Part shown: in pieces, positions 8,143 through 18,054 of the stretch
Layout: the number at the start of each line of letters is the position of its first letter
How positions within the stretch are numbered: the first letter of the stretch is position 1
Source: DASXAI01 sp963798445
GTDB lineage: Bacteria > Actinomycetota > Acidimicrobiia > Acidimicrobiales > Ilumatobacteraceae
DNA length: 64,000 nt
NCBI GenBank assembly: GCA_963798445.1
Contig: CAWCTH010000002.1
Span: 186,001 to 250,000, forward strand
Reading direction: 5' to 3'
Program-made: the position numbers and the translations under genes
The notes under the pieces: generated by a model
What the model saw: the letters and a program-made list of their open reading frames with translations, nothing else
What the model was told of the DNA's origin: nothing
The model's database searches: none

Positions 8143-8194
8143 GCGAAGTTGTTCACCAGCGCGCTGAATTGGACGCGCTAGCGACCGACTTCGC
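8143..8194. repeat. Nested palindrome between convergent genes
   Basis: The outer arms are GCGAAGT (8143-8149) and ACTTCGC (8188-8194); the inner arms are AGCGCG (8158-8163) and CGCGCT (8174-8179). Just upstream, two near-copies of CGCCCGCTCCnCCGTTCGSG lie in tandem (about 8098-8144). The 144-base gap separates the ends of the ferritin-like gene (plus) and the 66-residue gene (minus), and no gene is visible in it. Confidence 0.65.
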
Positions 8195-8234
8195 CCGCTG
8201 AGCGCCGAGCCCGGCCCGCCGGCGGTCCCGGCCG

Positions 8235-8435
8235 CTACATCGTGTCGTCGGGCTCGCGCAGGATGGCGGCGGCCTTCTCGACGGCCCGCCGGGCCCTCGT
8301 GAGGCGGCGCTCGTCGACGGGCAGCTCGCTGCCGCCGGCGTCGATCGACTCGCGGAGCCGCATGATGGCGAGGTCGGCCAGCTCCTCGGCGATGGACTCC
8401 AGGCGCCGGCGGATGTCCTCGAACTCGCCCGCCAT
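8235..8435 (-). CDS. Small helical protein, last gene of the glc operon
   Basis: The ATG at 8435 overlaps the glcF stop by one base (TGATG) and encodes 66 residues. The sequence is charged and strongly helical (EFEDIRRRLESIAEELADL, then a helix-turn-helix of Arg/Glu/Ala). It probably forms a short coiled coil or helical hairpin. No family is recognised. Coupling to glcF suggests an accessory or assembly role for the oxidase, but this rests on position only. Confidence 0.7.
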   Translation of the reverse strand: MAGEFEDIRRRLESIAEELADLAIMRLRESIDAGGSELPVDERRLTRARRAVEKAAAILREPDDTM

Positions 8436-9574
8436 CAGACCGTCGCCTCGGCGATCAACTCGATGGGGTGGCGGACGGTGACGCCGGCCGCCGCCAGGTG
8501 CATGGCGCACCCAGGGTTGGCGCTGGCCACCACGCCGTCGCCGGCGCGGGCGATGGCGGCCAGCTTGCGCTCCCTGACCGCTGCCGCGGTGGCAGGGTGC
8601 AGGGCCGAGTAGGCACCGCCGGCGCCGCAGCACAGACCGTCGTCGTCCAGCTCTACGACGGTGGCGTACGGCGCCAGCACCGTGCGCACGGCCAGATGGG
8701 TGCGCTGGACGTGGCGCAAGTGGCACGGATCTTGGACGATCACGGCCCCCAGGCTGCGCCGGGCGGCAGGCAGCTCGACGGCGCGCTCGGCCAACCACTC
8801 GTGGATGTCGTACACCCGGCGGCTGAAGGCCACGGCGGCGTCGGTGTCGAGCAGGTGGCCGTAGTCCTTGAGCTGCGCGCCGCAGCCGGCCGAGTCGACC
8901 AGGATGGGGGCGTCGCCCGGCATCGAGGCCATGACCCGGTCGGCCAGGACCCGCGCCGCCGGCGTGAGGCCGGCGTGGACGTGCAGCGCGCCGCAGCAGT
9001 CGCCACCTCGTCCGGGTAACGCCACGCCCACGCCCATGGCGTCGAGCAACCGCAACGCGGCGGCGTGCACGGGCCGCTGCCACGCGTCCATCACGCAGCC
9101 GGTGAACAGCCACACGTCGGTGCCTGTGGCCCGTAGCGGCGGCCGCCGCAGCGCCAGCCGGGGCAGACCGAGCCGCTTGGGCACCAGCCGGGCCCGCTGG
9201 GCCAGCGCCAGCGCCGTGGTGCCGGCCAGCACGACCCGGTGGTGACCGAGGGCGTTGTAGGCGAGTCGTTGCCAGCGGGGCGTGAACCGGTGGTGGGCGG
9301 CCAGCGACTCACGCGTCCCTTCCATGAGCCGTCCGAAGGGCACGCTGGACGGGCACGCCGTCTCGCATCCCCGGCACTGGACGCAGGCGTCCATGAACGA
9401 CACGAAGGCATCGTCGGCCGGCGCCCCCTCCCACTGGACCTGGCGCATGGCGGCGATTCGACCGCGCGGCGAGGCCGCTTCCTCGCCGCTCACCCGGTAC
9501 GTCGGGCAATGGGGCAGGCACAGCCCGCAGCTCACGCACGAGGCGAGCTCGGTGTCGATCAGACCAAGCGTCAT
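8435..9574 (-). CDS. glcF: Glycolate oxidase iron-sulfur subunit GlcF
   Basis: The 379-residue subunit passes electrons from the flavin subunits GlcD/GlcE to the respiratory chain. Two 4Fe-4S ferredoxin motifs are visible: C13, C16, C19 and C23, and C64, C67, C70 and C74, each followed by Pro. Two cysteine-rich CCG domains follow (GGDCCGALH near residue 190 and GLCCGAGGAY near 315), as in GlcF/LutA/HdrD proteins. The 7-base gap to glcE and one-base overlap with the next gene show an operon. A D-lactate dehydrogenase role for the complex is an alternative, since the subunits look alike. Confidence 0.9.
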   Translation of the reverse strand: MTLGLIDTELASCVSCGLCLPHCPTYRVSGEEAASPRGRIAAMRQVQWEGAPADDAFVSFMDACVQCRGCETACPSSVPFGRLMEGTRESLAAHHRFTPRWQRLAYNALGHHRVVLAGTTALALAQRARLVPKRLGLPRLALRRPPLRATGTDVWLFTGCVMDAWQRPVHAAALRLLDAMGVGVALPGRGGDCCGALHVHAGLTPAARVLADRVMASMPGDAPILVDSAGCGAQLKDYGHLLDTDAAVAFSRRVYDIHEWLAERAVELPAARRSLGAVIVQDPCHLRHVQRTHLAVRTVLAPYATVVELDDDGLCCGAGGAYSALHPATAAAVRERKLAAIARAGDGVVASANPGCAMHLAAAGVTVRHPIELIAEATV

Positions 9575-9581
9575 GGTCCGG

Positions 9582-10472
9582 TCACGGTAGCGAGCGGCCG
9601 GGGTTGAGCCGCCCGGTCGGGTCGAACTCGGCCTTCAACCGGCGGTGGAGCTCGGCCGCCGCCAGATCGATGCCGACCGGCGCCGCCGGGCGCTCGAGGT
9701 GGACGATGCCCACCCCCACCTCGGCCACGAACGGCCCGGTGAGGTGGCGCAGCTCGCCCGGTGGCAGCGACGCCCGCCCGCCGGTGGGCAGCGGGGGTGG
9801 TCCTTCCACCTCCGCCAGACCGGTGAGGGCGGCCTGTTGGACCACGTCGTCGGGATGGCCGTCGAGGCACACCCAGGTCGTGGTGCCGTCCCAGAGGATG
9901 GACACCGGCCGGTGCAGCCGCGTCCGCAGCGCGAACGGGTCGGCCTCACCGGCGAACCATCGAGTCACCGCCGGCAGCGGCCGGGTGCGCAGGATGACGT
10001 CGCCGATGAACGCCAGGGTGCCGTGGGAGCCGACCAGCAGCCGGCACAGGTCGAAGCCGCTCACGTTCTTCACGGTGGGGCCACCGGCCTTGGCCACCTC
10101 GCCCCGGGCCGTCACCACGTGGGCCTGGAGCAGCGCGTCGCGCACCGGCCCATAGGCGAGGCGGCGCAGGCCGCTGCGCCCGACCGCCAGCGCGCCGCCC
10201 ACCGTGCCGCCGGCGGGGAAGGCGACGAACTGGCCGCGCTCGGCGAGGGCGGCGTCCAGCTCGGCGATCGGGGTGCCGGCGCCGCACGCGGCAGTCATCT
10301 CCTCGGGGGCGATCCAGTCGACGCCGCTCGGCGCATGCACGACGCGCGCATCGGGGACGGGACCGCCGCGGGTGCCGAGGCCGGTGATGGTGACGGCGCC
10401 GCTCGGGCCGACGACCCGGGCCATGTCGGCCAGCGCCCGCGTCACGGGCGTCGGGGCCAGACCGGATGCCAT
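9582..10472 (-). CDS. glcE: Glycolate oxidase FAD-binding subunit GlcE
   Basis: The 296-residue protein has an FAD-binding PCMH/VAO-type fold. TGLGTRG near residue 30 and the segment PAGGTVGGALAVGRSGLRRL (about 85-104) correspond to the FAD pyrophosphate contacts, and GGPTVKNVSGFDLCRLLVGS (about 129-148) matches the GlcE family. The C-terminal FAD_oxidase_C cap is short, ending FDPTGRLNPGRSLP. It sits 2 bases after glcD and 7 before glcF, so all three oxidase subunits are encoded together. Confidence 0.88.
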   Translation of the reverse strand: MASGLAPTPVTRALADMARVVGPSGAVTITGLGTRGGPVPDARVVHAPSGVDWIAPEEMTAACGAGTPIAELDAALAERGQFVAFPAGGTVGGALAVGRSGLRRLAYGPVRDALLQAHVVTARGEVAKAGGPTVKNVSGFDLCRLLVGSHGTLAFIGDVILRTRPLPAVTRWFAGEADPFALRTRLHRPVSILWDGTTTWVCLDGHPDDVVQQAALTGLAEVEGPPPLPTGGRASLPPGELRHLTGPFVAEVGVGIVHLERPAAPVGIDLAAAELHRRLKAEFDPTGRLNPGRSLP

Positions 10473-10474
10473 GT

Positions 10475-11932
10475 TCAGATCCAGGCGCCGGCGGGGACTG
10501 CTTGGACGTCGGCGCAGCGGCTGCCGGCGGGCAGCACCTTGTGGGGGTTGGCCACCCCGTCGGGGTCGAAAGCGGCGCGCAGGCGGGCCTGCAGGTCCAG
10601 ATCGATCGGCGTGAACAGCAGCGGCATCAGGTCGCGCTTCTCGAGACCGATGCCGTGCTCCCCCGACAGCACGCCGCCGGCGGCCACGCTCACCCGCACG
10701 ATCTCGTCACCGGCGGCGTGCACCCGCTCCAGCACGCCGGGCTCGCGCTTGTCGAACACGAGGAGGGGGTGAAGGTTGCCGTCGCCGGCGTGGAAGACGT
10801 TCATCACGATGAGGTCGTACCGATCGGCGATCTCGTACACCGCCCGCAGCACCTCGCACAGCCGGGAACGGGGCACCACGGTGTCGTGCAGGTAGTAGTT
10901 CGGCTTGACGCGGGCGATGGCGCCGAACGCGCTCTTGCGGCCCTTCCAGATGAGTGCTCGTTCCGCGTCGTTGGCGGCGACGCGCACCGTGCGGGCGCCG
11001 TGGGCCACGCCGATGGCCGTCACCCGCTCCACCGCGTCGGCCACGCCGGCGGCGAGGCCGTCGACCTCCACGATGAGCACGGCGGCGGCGTCGAGCGGGA
11101 AGCCGGCATGGACGAAGTCCTCGACGGCGCGCGTGATGCGGGCGTCCATCATCTCGATGGCGGCGGGCACGATGCCGGCGGCGATGATGGCCGACACGGT
11201 GTCGGCGCCGTCGTCCACCGACGCGAAGTCGAGCAGCAGGGTGCGCACCGCCGGGGGGTTCGGGGTGAGCCGCACGGCGATGCGGGTGGCGATGCCCAGC
11301 ATGCCCTCGCCCCCCACGAACGCGCCGCGCAGGTCGAGACCGGCCGGTTCCGGGTCGAGGCCGCCCAGCATGGTGACGCTGCCGTCGGGCAGCACCACCT
11401 CCACGGCGAGGACGTGGGTGCTGGTGACGCCGTAGGCCAGGCAGTGCGGGCCGCCGGCGTTGGTGGAGATGTTGCCGCCGACCGAGCACGACTGCTGGCT
11501 GGAAGGATCGGGCGCGAAGTGGAGGCCGTAGGGCGCCACCGCCTTCGACAGGTCCAGGTTCAAGAGCCCCGGCTCCACCCAGGCGACGCGCGCCTCGGCA
11601 TCGACCGACAGCACGCGATTCATCTTGGTCGTGACCACCACCACCGGCCCGTCGAGTGGCACCGCTCCACCGGCCAGGCCGGTGCCCGAGCCCCGGGCGA
11701 CGAAGGGGCGGTGGTGGCGGCGGGCGGCCCGTACGCAGGCTTGTACCTCGGCCGTGCTGACCGGGAAGCACACGACCGCGGCCACGCCTTCGATGTTCGA
11801 CGCGTCGCGCCGGTACAGGCCCAGCTCGGTCCGGCCGACGTGCACCCGCCCCGGGTCCAGGGCCGCCCGCAGCTCCGCCACCAGCGCGTCCGTGCTCACC
11901 TCGACGTCAAGTACCGCGGCCACGTCAGCCAC
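10475..11932 (-). CDS. glcD: Glycolate oxidase (or D-lactate dehydrogenase) catalytic subunit GlcD
   Basis: The 485-residue flavoprotein oxidises glycolate to glyoxylate in photorespiratory-type or C2 metabolism. Features are a PCMH FAD domain with RGSGTGLAGGAVPLDG (about 80-95), CSVGGNISTNAGGPHCLAYG (about 139-158), and a C-terminal FAD_oxidase_C domain with NVFHAGDGNLHP and SGEHGIGLEKR. I chose the GTG at 11932 because it overlaps the end of the preceding methyltransferase gene by 8 bases, and because the product then begins VADVAAVLDVEV, a normal GlcD N-terminus. Substrate preference between glycolate and D-lactate cannot be decided from sequence. Confidence 0.9.
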   Translation of the reverse strand: MADVAAVLDVEVSTDALVAELRAALDPGRVHVGRTELGLYRRDASNIEGVAAVVCFPVSTAEVQACVRAARRHHRPFVARGSGTGLAGGAVPLDGPVVVVTTKMNRVLSVDAEARVAWVEPGLLNLDLSKAVAPYGLHFAPDPSSQQSCSVGGNISTNAGGPHCLAYGVTSTHVLAVEVVLPDGSVTMLGGLDPEPAGLDLRGAFVGGEGMLGIATRIAVRLTPNPPAVRTLLLDFASVDDGADTVSAIIAAGIVPAAIEMMDARITRAVEDFVHAGFPLDAAAVLIVEVDGLAAGVADAVERVTAIGVAHGARTVRVAANDAERALIWKGRKSAFGAIARVKPNYYLHDTVVPRSRLCEVLRAVYEIADRYDLIVMNVFHAGDGNLHPLLVFDKREPGVLERVHAAGDEIVRVSVAAGGVLSGEHGIGLEKRDLMPLLFTPIDLDLQARLRAAFDPDGVANPHKVLPAGSRCADVQAVPAGAWI

Positions 11933-13097
11933 GGTAGACGCGCCCCAGCCGCTTCCATGCGACGTCGACACCAGGCAGCCGTCGAGCCCGTTCCTGCCAC
12001 GCGGGCGGGGTGCGTCGGGCGACCGCCCGGGTGAGGGACACGGCGGCGCGCCGGCAGGCCTCGCCGGGGGCGAGCGGCCGCGTGCGTTCGTGGGCGATGG
12101 CGTCGGCCACCGCCGTCGGCGGGTAGTAGCGGCCGCCGTCGGCCGCTGCCCGGTCCTCGCGCTCGCGCTCCTCGGCCGCCCAGCGCGTGAGGGCGGCCAG
12201 GTCGGCCAGCGCCGCCTGGTCGGGCTGCGCGATCACGTAGGCGAACAGCGAGTGCTCCGGCGCGGCATCGGTGTAGGCGGCGTCGTGGTCGAGGATGAGA
12301 TCGAGCCAGGGCGCGGTCTCCGCCGGAGAGCTGTCCAGGAAGGCGGCGTTGTGGGTGAGGAGCAGGTAGGCGATGCCGCCGCCGAGGGCCCGTTCGTGGG
12401 CCACGGTGAAGTAGCGCCGCGTGGTGTTGAGCACCAGCTCGGAGTGGATCGCCTCGGTGGGATCACCGCGCAGCATGTCGTCGATGCTCGGGTAGTGCAT
12501 CGGCGAGCGCAGATGGTCGGGCAACGCCAGGTTCACGCGGTGGGCCGCCTCCCACATGCCCCCCGGGTACTGGTTGCGGTGCGGCCCGACGTAGTCCCAC
12601 GACACGAACACGCCGTCGGGCCCGAGCATCGTGGCGATGGCGCGGAACACCCGGTCGATGTGGGAGATGTGGTGGGCGGCGGCGTGGTTCACGACGAGGT
12701 CGTAACCGCCTTCGGGGAACGCCGCCTCGTTCACGTCGACCCGGTGGTAGCGCAGCGGGCGACCGGCGGCAGCGCGCTCGGCTTCAGCCAGCAGGTCGGC
12801 GGAGATGTCGATGCCGACCGCCTCGCCCACCAGGCCGCGGTCCACCATGAGCCGCTCCACCCAGCCGTTGCCGCAGTTCAGGATGAGGGCCTTGGTGAAC
12901 GGCCGGCCGTGCCAGGAGGCCAGGTGCCCGATCCAGTCGGTGAGGGGCTCGCCGGTGGCTCGTCGCTGGACGTGCTCGTTCACCGCGTCCAGCTCGTTCC
13001 AGTAGCGATCGTGGTAGTACGCCACGCTCGACGGCGGCACCGTGCCGCCGCCCGGCGCGGCGGCCACGACGGGCGCGATCAACGGATGCGGCGCCAC
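11925..13097 (-). CDS. Class I SAM-dependent methyltransferase
   Basis: The 390-residue protein has a Rossmann methyltransferase core. Motif I reads LILNCGNGWVERL (about residues 70-82), followed by AVGIDISADLL, and the motif-IV region reads GYDLVVNHAAAHHISHI. A long C-terminal region with a helical, Arg/Glu-rich segment follows the core. The GTG at 13097 overlaps the upstream methyltransferase by 19 bases; longer in-frame starts exist but would only add low-complexity sequence. It overlaps glcD by 8 bases. Targets of this type are often glycan or O-linked groups, but nothing here fixes the substrate. Confidence 0.78.
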   Translation of the reverse strand: MAPHPLIAPVVAAAPGGGTVPPSSVAYYHDRYWNELDAVNEHVQRRATGEPLTDWIGHLASWHGRPFTKALILNCGNGWVERLMVDRGLVGEAVGIDISADLLAEAERAAAGRPLRYHRVDVNEAAFPEGGYDLVVNHAAAHHISHIDRVFRAIATMLGPDGVFVSWDYVGPHRNQYPGGMWEAAHRVNLALPDHLRSPMHYPSIDDMLRGDPTEAIHSELVLNTTRRYFTVAHERALGGGIAYLLLTHNAAFLDSSPAETAPWLDLILDHDAAYTDAAPEHSLFAYVIAQPDQAALADLAALTRWAAEEREREDRAAADGGRYYPPTAVADAIAHERTRPLAPGEACRRAAVSLTRAVARRTPPAWQERARRLPGVDVAWKRLGRVYRG

Positions 13098-14077
13098 GCC
13101 CGCCGTGCCATCACCCGGGCCCGGTCGACGGTCGAACCCTCGGGCACCAGGCACTCGAACGTGGCGAACTGGTAGCTGTCCCACAGCCCGAGGCGCTGGG
13201 CTCCACCCTGGTCGAGCACGCTCAGCAGACCGGCGTCCTTGGCCGCCGCCAGCATGGCGGGCACGTCCCATTCGGACCCGTCGCCGCCCAGCATCGACCG
13301 GTCACCGGTGCGCACGGCGTCGGCCAGCGGGGCCGTCACCAGCACCGTCGTGGCGAACCCGTGGCGACGCAGGCGATCGGCCAGGTCGAAGCCGAACCGC
13401 CAGAACACCTTGGTGTTGTCCTGGTGGAACTCGGGTGCCGGCGGCTCGATGGTGGTGCCCTCCTGCACCGGCACCTGGAGGTACATGCGGCCGCCCGGAG
13501 CCAGCGTGGCCCTGATGCCAGCGAGGGCCCGGTCGGTGTCGGGCACGTGCTCCAGCACGTGGGCCGTCAAGAGCACATCGAGCGAGCCGCCGGGCAGGTC
13601 GATGGCCTGCAGGTCGAGGCGAATCGTGCCCCGGTGCGAGGACTCGTCGAAGTCGCTGGCGGTGTAGGTGAACCAGTGGGCCATGGCGGCGCGGTAGGCG
13701 TCACCCAGGCGCGGGCTGGTCTCGACGACGCGCAACCACCGCGCCTTCGGCGTGCGGCTGATGAAGCAGAAGAACGAGAACCGGTCGCGGCCGCTGCTGC
13801 CGCAACGCGGGCAGAGCTGGTACTCGACGTGGCGGGCGCCGTGGAACGCGTCGCCCTCCCAGCCGCAGATGTTGCAGTACGCGCCCATGCCCGCCGGGAC
13901 GCGACGCCACGGCGATGCCGGGAAGGCGACATCGAGTGCCGGCGCCGCCGCCGGGCTGGGGCCGTGGCGCAGGAACTCGATCTGCTCACGCCACAGCGAC
14001 GGCGTGGTCAGCACGCGCAGGCCGTGACGGGCGCGCCGGCCCCACCTGGCGAGCGTGGTCTCCTCCACGACGGACAT
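13079..14077 (-). CDS. Zinc-ribbon SAM-dependent methyltransferase
   Basis: The 332-residue protein begins with a helical segment and then a zinc-ribbon-like module, YCNICGWEGD...LCPRCGSSGRDR (about residues 65-97). A class I methyltransferase core follows, with the motif RLDLQAIDLPGGSLDVLLTA and HVLEHVPDTDRALA, the form seen in sugar and quinone O-methyltransferases. The ATG at 14077 is set by TACCGT on the minus strand (14086-14091), 8 bases away. It is the first gene of a six-gene run ending at 8235. The pairing of two methyltransferases with glycolate oxidase is unusual. Confidence 0.75.
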   Translation of the reverse strand: MSVVEETTLARWGRRARHGLRVLTTPSLWREQIEFLRHGPSPAAAPALDVAFPASPWRRVPAGMGAYCNICGWEGDAFHGARHVEYQLCPRCGSSGRDRFSFFCFISRTPKARWLRVVETSPRLGDAYRAAMAHWFTYTASDFDESSHRGTIRLDLQAIDLPGGSLDVLLTAHVLEHVPDTDRALAGIRATLAPGGRMYLQVPVQEGTTIEPPAPEFHQDNTKVFWRFGFDLADRLRRHGFATTVLVTAPLADAVRTGDRSMLGGDGSEWDVPAMLAAAKDAGLLSVLDQGGAQRLGLWDSYQFATFECLVPEGSTVDRARVMARRAWRRIR

Positions 14078-14085
14078 CACGCACG

Positions 14086-14109
14086 ACGGTAGTGGCGCGC
14101 TCATAGAGT
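14086..14109. promoter_or_regulatory. Back-to-back -10 boxes of two divergent genes
   Basis: TACCGT (minus, 14086-14091) lies 8 bases before the methyltransferase ATG at 14077, and TAGAGT (plus, 14104-14109) lies 8 bases before the ATG at 14118. The whole space between the two start codons is 40 bases, so the promoters face apart and must share their upstream DNA. Confidence 0.55.
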
Positions 14110-14117
14110 CGGAGCTC

Positions 14118-14845
14118 ATGGCCGTACCCGCCCCCGAAGACCTCCACGAGTACGTGAGCTTCGAGGATCCGGACGAGGACCGCACGTGGGTCTTCGATGT
14201 CACGTTCTTCCTGTCGGACTGGATGTGCATCTTCGGCCAGGGATGTCAGGGCGTGCTCACGGGACCGGCGCCCGAACTGGTGCAGGGCTGCTGCAGTTAC
14301 GGCGCCCACTTCATCGACGACGACGACATCGCCACCGTGGAGAAGGCCGCCGCGCAGCTCACCGACGAGCAGTGGCAGTTCCGCCGCAAGGGCCGCCGGG
14401 GCGGCATCGTGCGCACCGAGGACGACGGCACCCGCATCACCCGCCTGGTCGAGGGTGCGTGCATCTTCCTGAACCGCCCCGGCTTCGCCGCCGGACCCGG
14501 CTGCGCGCTGCACCAGGCGGCATTGGAGGTGGGCGAGCGGCCGATGGACTGGAAGCCCGACGTGTGCTGGCAGCTCCCCCTACGACTGCAGGAGCACACC
14601 GACGACCACGGCCACGTCACCAGCACGCTGCGCGAGTGGAAGCGCCGCGACTGGGGCGAAGGCGGCTTCGAGTTCCACTGGTGGTGCACCGAGTCGCCCG
14701 ATGCGTTCGTCGCCAAGGTGCCCGTCTACGTCACGATGCGCGACGAGATCGTGGAGCTGATCGGCGAGCAGGTCTACGCCATGCTCGTGGCCCAGCTCAC
14801 CCAGCGGGGTCGCCGGGTGGCGCTCCCCCACCCCGCCGTGCGCCG

Positions 14846-14849
<4 letters not shown>
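14118..14849 (+). CDS. Conserved cysteine-rich protein, possible YkgJ/DUF3109-like metal cluster
   Basis: The 243-residue soluble protein has eight visible cysteines: C37, C43, C58, C59, C115, C129, C150 and C190. Short motifs are MCIFGQGCQG (36-45), QGCCSYGAHF (56-65), CIFLNRPGF (115-123) and PGCALHQAAL (127-136). A Cys-Cys pair with Cys-x-x-x-His (C129, H132) recalls the Cys cluster of YkgJ/DUF3109 proteins, which are thought to bind zinc or iron-sulfur. Spacing does not match any one of these exactly. The ATG is set by TAGAGT at 14104-14109. Its stop codon overlaps the end of the convergent typA gene. Confidence 0.7.
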
Positions 14850-16679
<1,830 letters not shown>

Positions 16680-16726
16680 GATCTCTCACCTATCGGCCGC
16701 TGTTGCAGCGGCGTTGCACCGGTTGG

Positions 16727-16915
16727 TTACCGGTCGTCCTCGTCGTCGTCGTCTTCGTCGAACGTGACGCCGTATTTCTCTGCGAGAGCGGCGTACTCGT
16801 CATCTTCCGACGATGGATGAGTCTCCGTGTCTCGAGGCCCGAACCCGAAGGCTTCCGGCCCGGACTGCTTCAGCTTGCGCGCTTCTTCGAAGCGACGATG
16901 ACGACCCTTCTTCAC
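16727..16915 (-). CDS. Small protein with basic N-terminus and acidic tail
   Basis: A GTG at 16915 encodes 62 residues. The N-terminus is basic (MKKGRHRRFEEARKLKQ) and the C-terminus is highly acidic (TFDEDDDDEDDR). GGAG lies about 7 bases before the start, and a TAGACT-like -10 box occurs further upstream on the minus strand, so this gene has a real leader, unlike many neighbours. Similar small basic/acidic proteins occur in actinobacteria, but no function is known to me. It precedes typA by 47 bases in the same direction and may be co-transcribed with it. Confidence 0.7.
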   Translation of the reverse strand: MKKGRHRRFEEARKLKQSGPEAFGFGPRDTETHPSSEDDEYAALAEKYGVTFDEDDDDEDDR

Positions 16916-17173
16916 GGCAGGGCTCCGGCTTCATCGAGGTGACATTGCGACACAGTCTACCCCCGAGAACCCTCGTCTCCGGGGATCGCGGCGCGGCTCG
17001 CCGCCATGCCCTGGACGTCCGATGACGGCAGAAGATGGTGCGTGAGCAGCCTATCTGCTCGATCGCCGCGACACACCCGCGCCGAGGAAGCCACTACGTG
17101 AAGTGAACAAGCGCACACGGAATGAGGCGATCGCCCTAGAGCCAGCCCAACCGGCGATGCGTACGATCGGCCT
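16916..17173. promoter_or_regulatory. Divergent promoter gap
   Basis: This 258-base gap lies between the small acidic-tail gene (minus) and the ParA gene (plus). Near the minus gene, TAGACT (minus, about 16960) is a reasonable -10 box. For the plus gene, TACGAT (17162-17167) ends 6 bases before the ATG at 17174. No palindrome long enough to be an operator stands out in the rest, and I see no further gene. Confidence 0.5.
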
Positions 17174-18013
17174 ATGGGTACGACCGTCGCACTCCTGAAC
17201 CAGAAGGGTGGCGTCGGGAAGACCACCGTCACCCTCGGGCTGGCCTCCGCCGCACTCGCGGCCGACGAGCACGTGCTGGTCGTCGATCTCGATCCCCTGG
17301 GCGCCGCGACGTGGCATCTGGGTCGCGATCCCGACGACGTGGCGGTCTCGGTGGCCGAGGTGCTCGATGCGGCCCGCCCCGGCGTCGCCGGTGATGCCAT
17401 CGTGCGGTCGAAGTGGGGCGACCAGATCCACCTCATACCGGGCTCATCCCGCCTGGTCGCCCATGATGGCATCGGGCCGACCATTGCCGACCTCGAGCGG
17501 CTGTCCACCGCCCTCGACGGCGTGGCCGAGCGCTACGACGCCGTCCTCCTCGACTGCGGTCCGCACCTCGGTGCGCTCACCATGGGTGCCCTCACCGCCG
17601 CCGACAACGCCATCGTGGTGGTCGACCCCAGCGAGTTCGGGCTGCGGGGCATCGCCCCGGCCGTCGATCTGGTCGCCGGCGTGGCCGAGCAGGCCAACCC
17701 CCGCCTGGAGATGGGCGGCATCGTGGTCAACAAGATGACCGCCCACCACGTCGAGAAGGAAAGCCAGTACGGCCGGGCCGAGAGCCTCGCCGGATGGGTG
17801 CCGGTGTGGCATCCCGCCATCCCCGAACGCATCGTGGTGCACCGGGCCGCCACCGAGCGCCGGCCCGTCCATTCCTACGGCTCGAAGGCGACCGACGTCA
17901 CCGATGCCTTCGACCACCTCTGGTTGCGGCTGCGGCGACTGCTGCGGCGCACCGCCCCGCCGCTCGTGTCGACCGCGAGCGGCGAGGATCTCCCCCTCGT
18001 CACCGCCGACTGA
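17174..18013 (+). CDS. ParA/Soj-type ATPase
   Basis: The 279-residue ATPase has the deviant Walker A motif KGGVGKTT at 11-18, which includes the signature lysine K11. LVVDLDPLGAA and the Walker B region VLLDCGPHLGALT follow, then the later VVNKMT segment. It lacks the N-terminal DNA-binding extension of plasmid ParA1 proteins. No ParB gene follows, so it is probably not the chromosomal ParAB pair; it resembles orphan ParA proteins that position cellular cargo. In M. tuberculosis an orphan ParA (Rv1708) sits next to scpA; here it is about 16 kb away. The start is leaderless-like (TACGAT, 17162-17167). Confidence 0.82.
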   Translation: MGTTVALLNQKGGVGKTTVTLGLASAALAADEHVLVVDLDPLGAATWHLGRDPDDVAVSVAEVLDAARPGVAGDAIVRSKWGDQIHLIPGSSRLVAHDGIGPTIADLERLSTALDGVAERYDAVLLDCGPHLGALTMGALTAADNAIVVVDPSEFGLRGIAPAVDLVAGVAEQANPRLEMGGIVVNKMTAHHVEKESQYGRAESLAGWVPVWHPAIPERIVVHRAATERRPVHSYGSKATDVTDAFDHLWLRLRRLLRRTAPPLVSTASGEDLPLVTAD

Positions 18014-18054
18014 GGCGGGCGGCGCCACCCGGGGTGCCTGGGCGTCGCCCGGTG

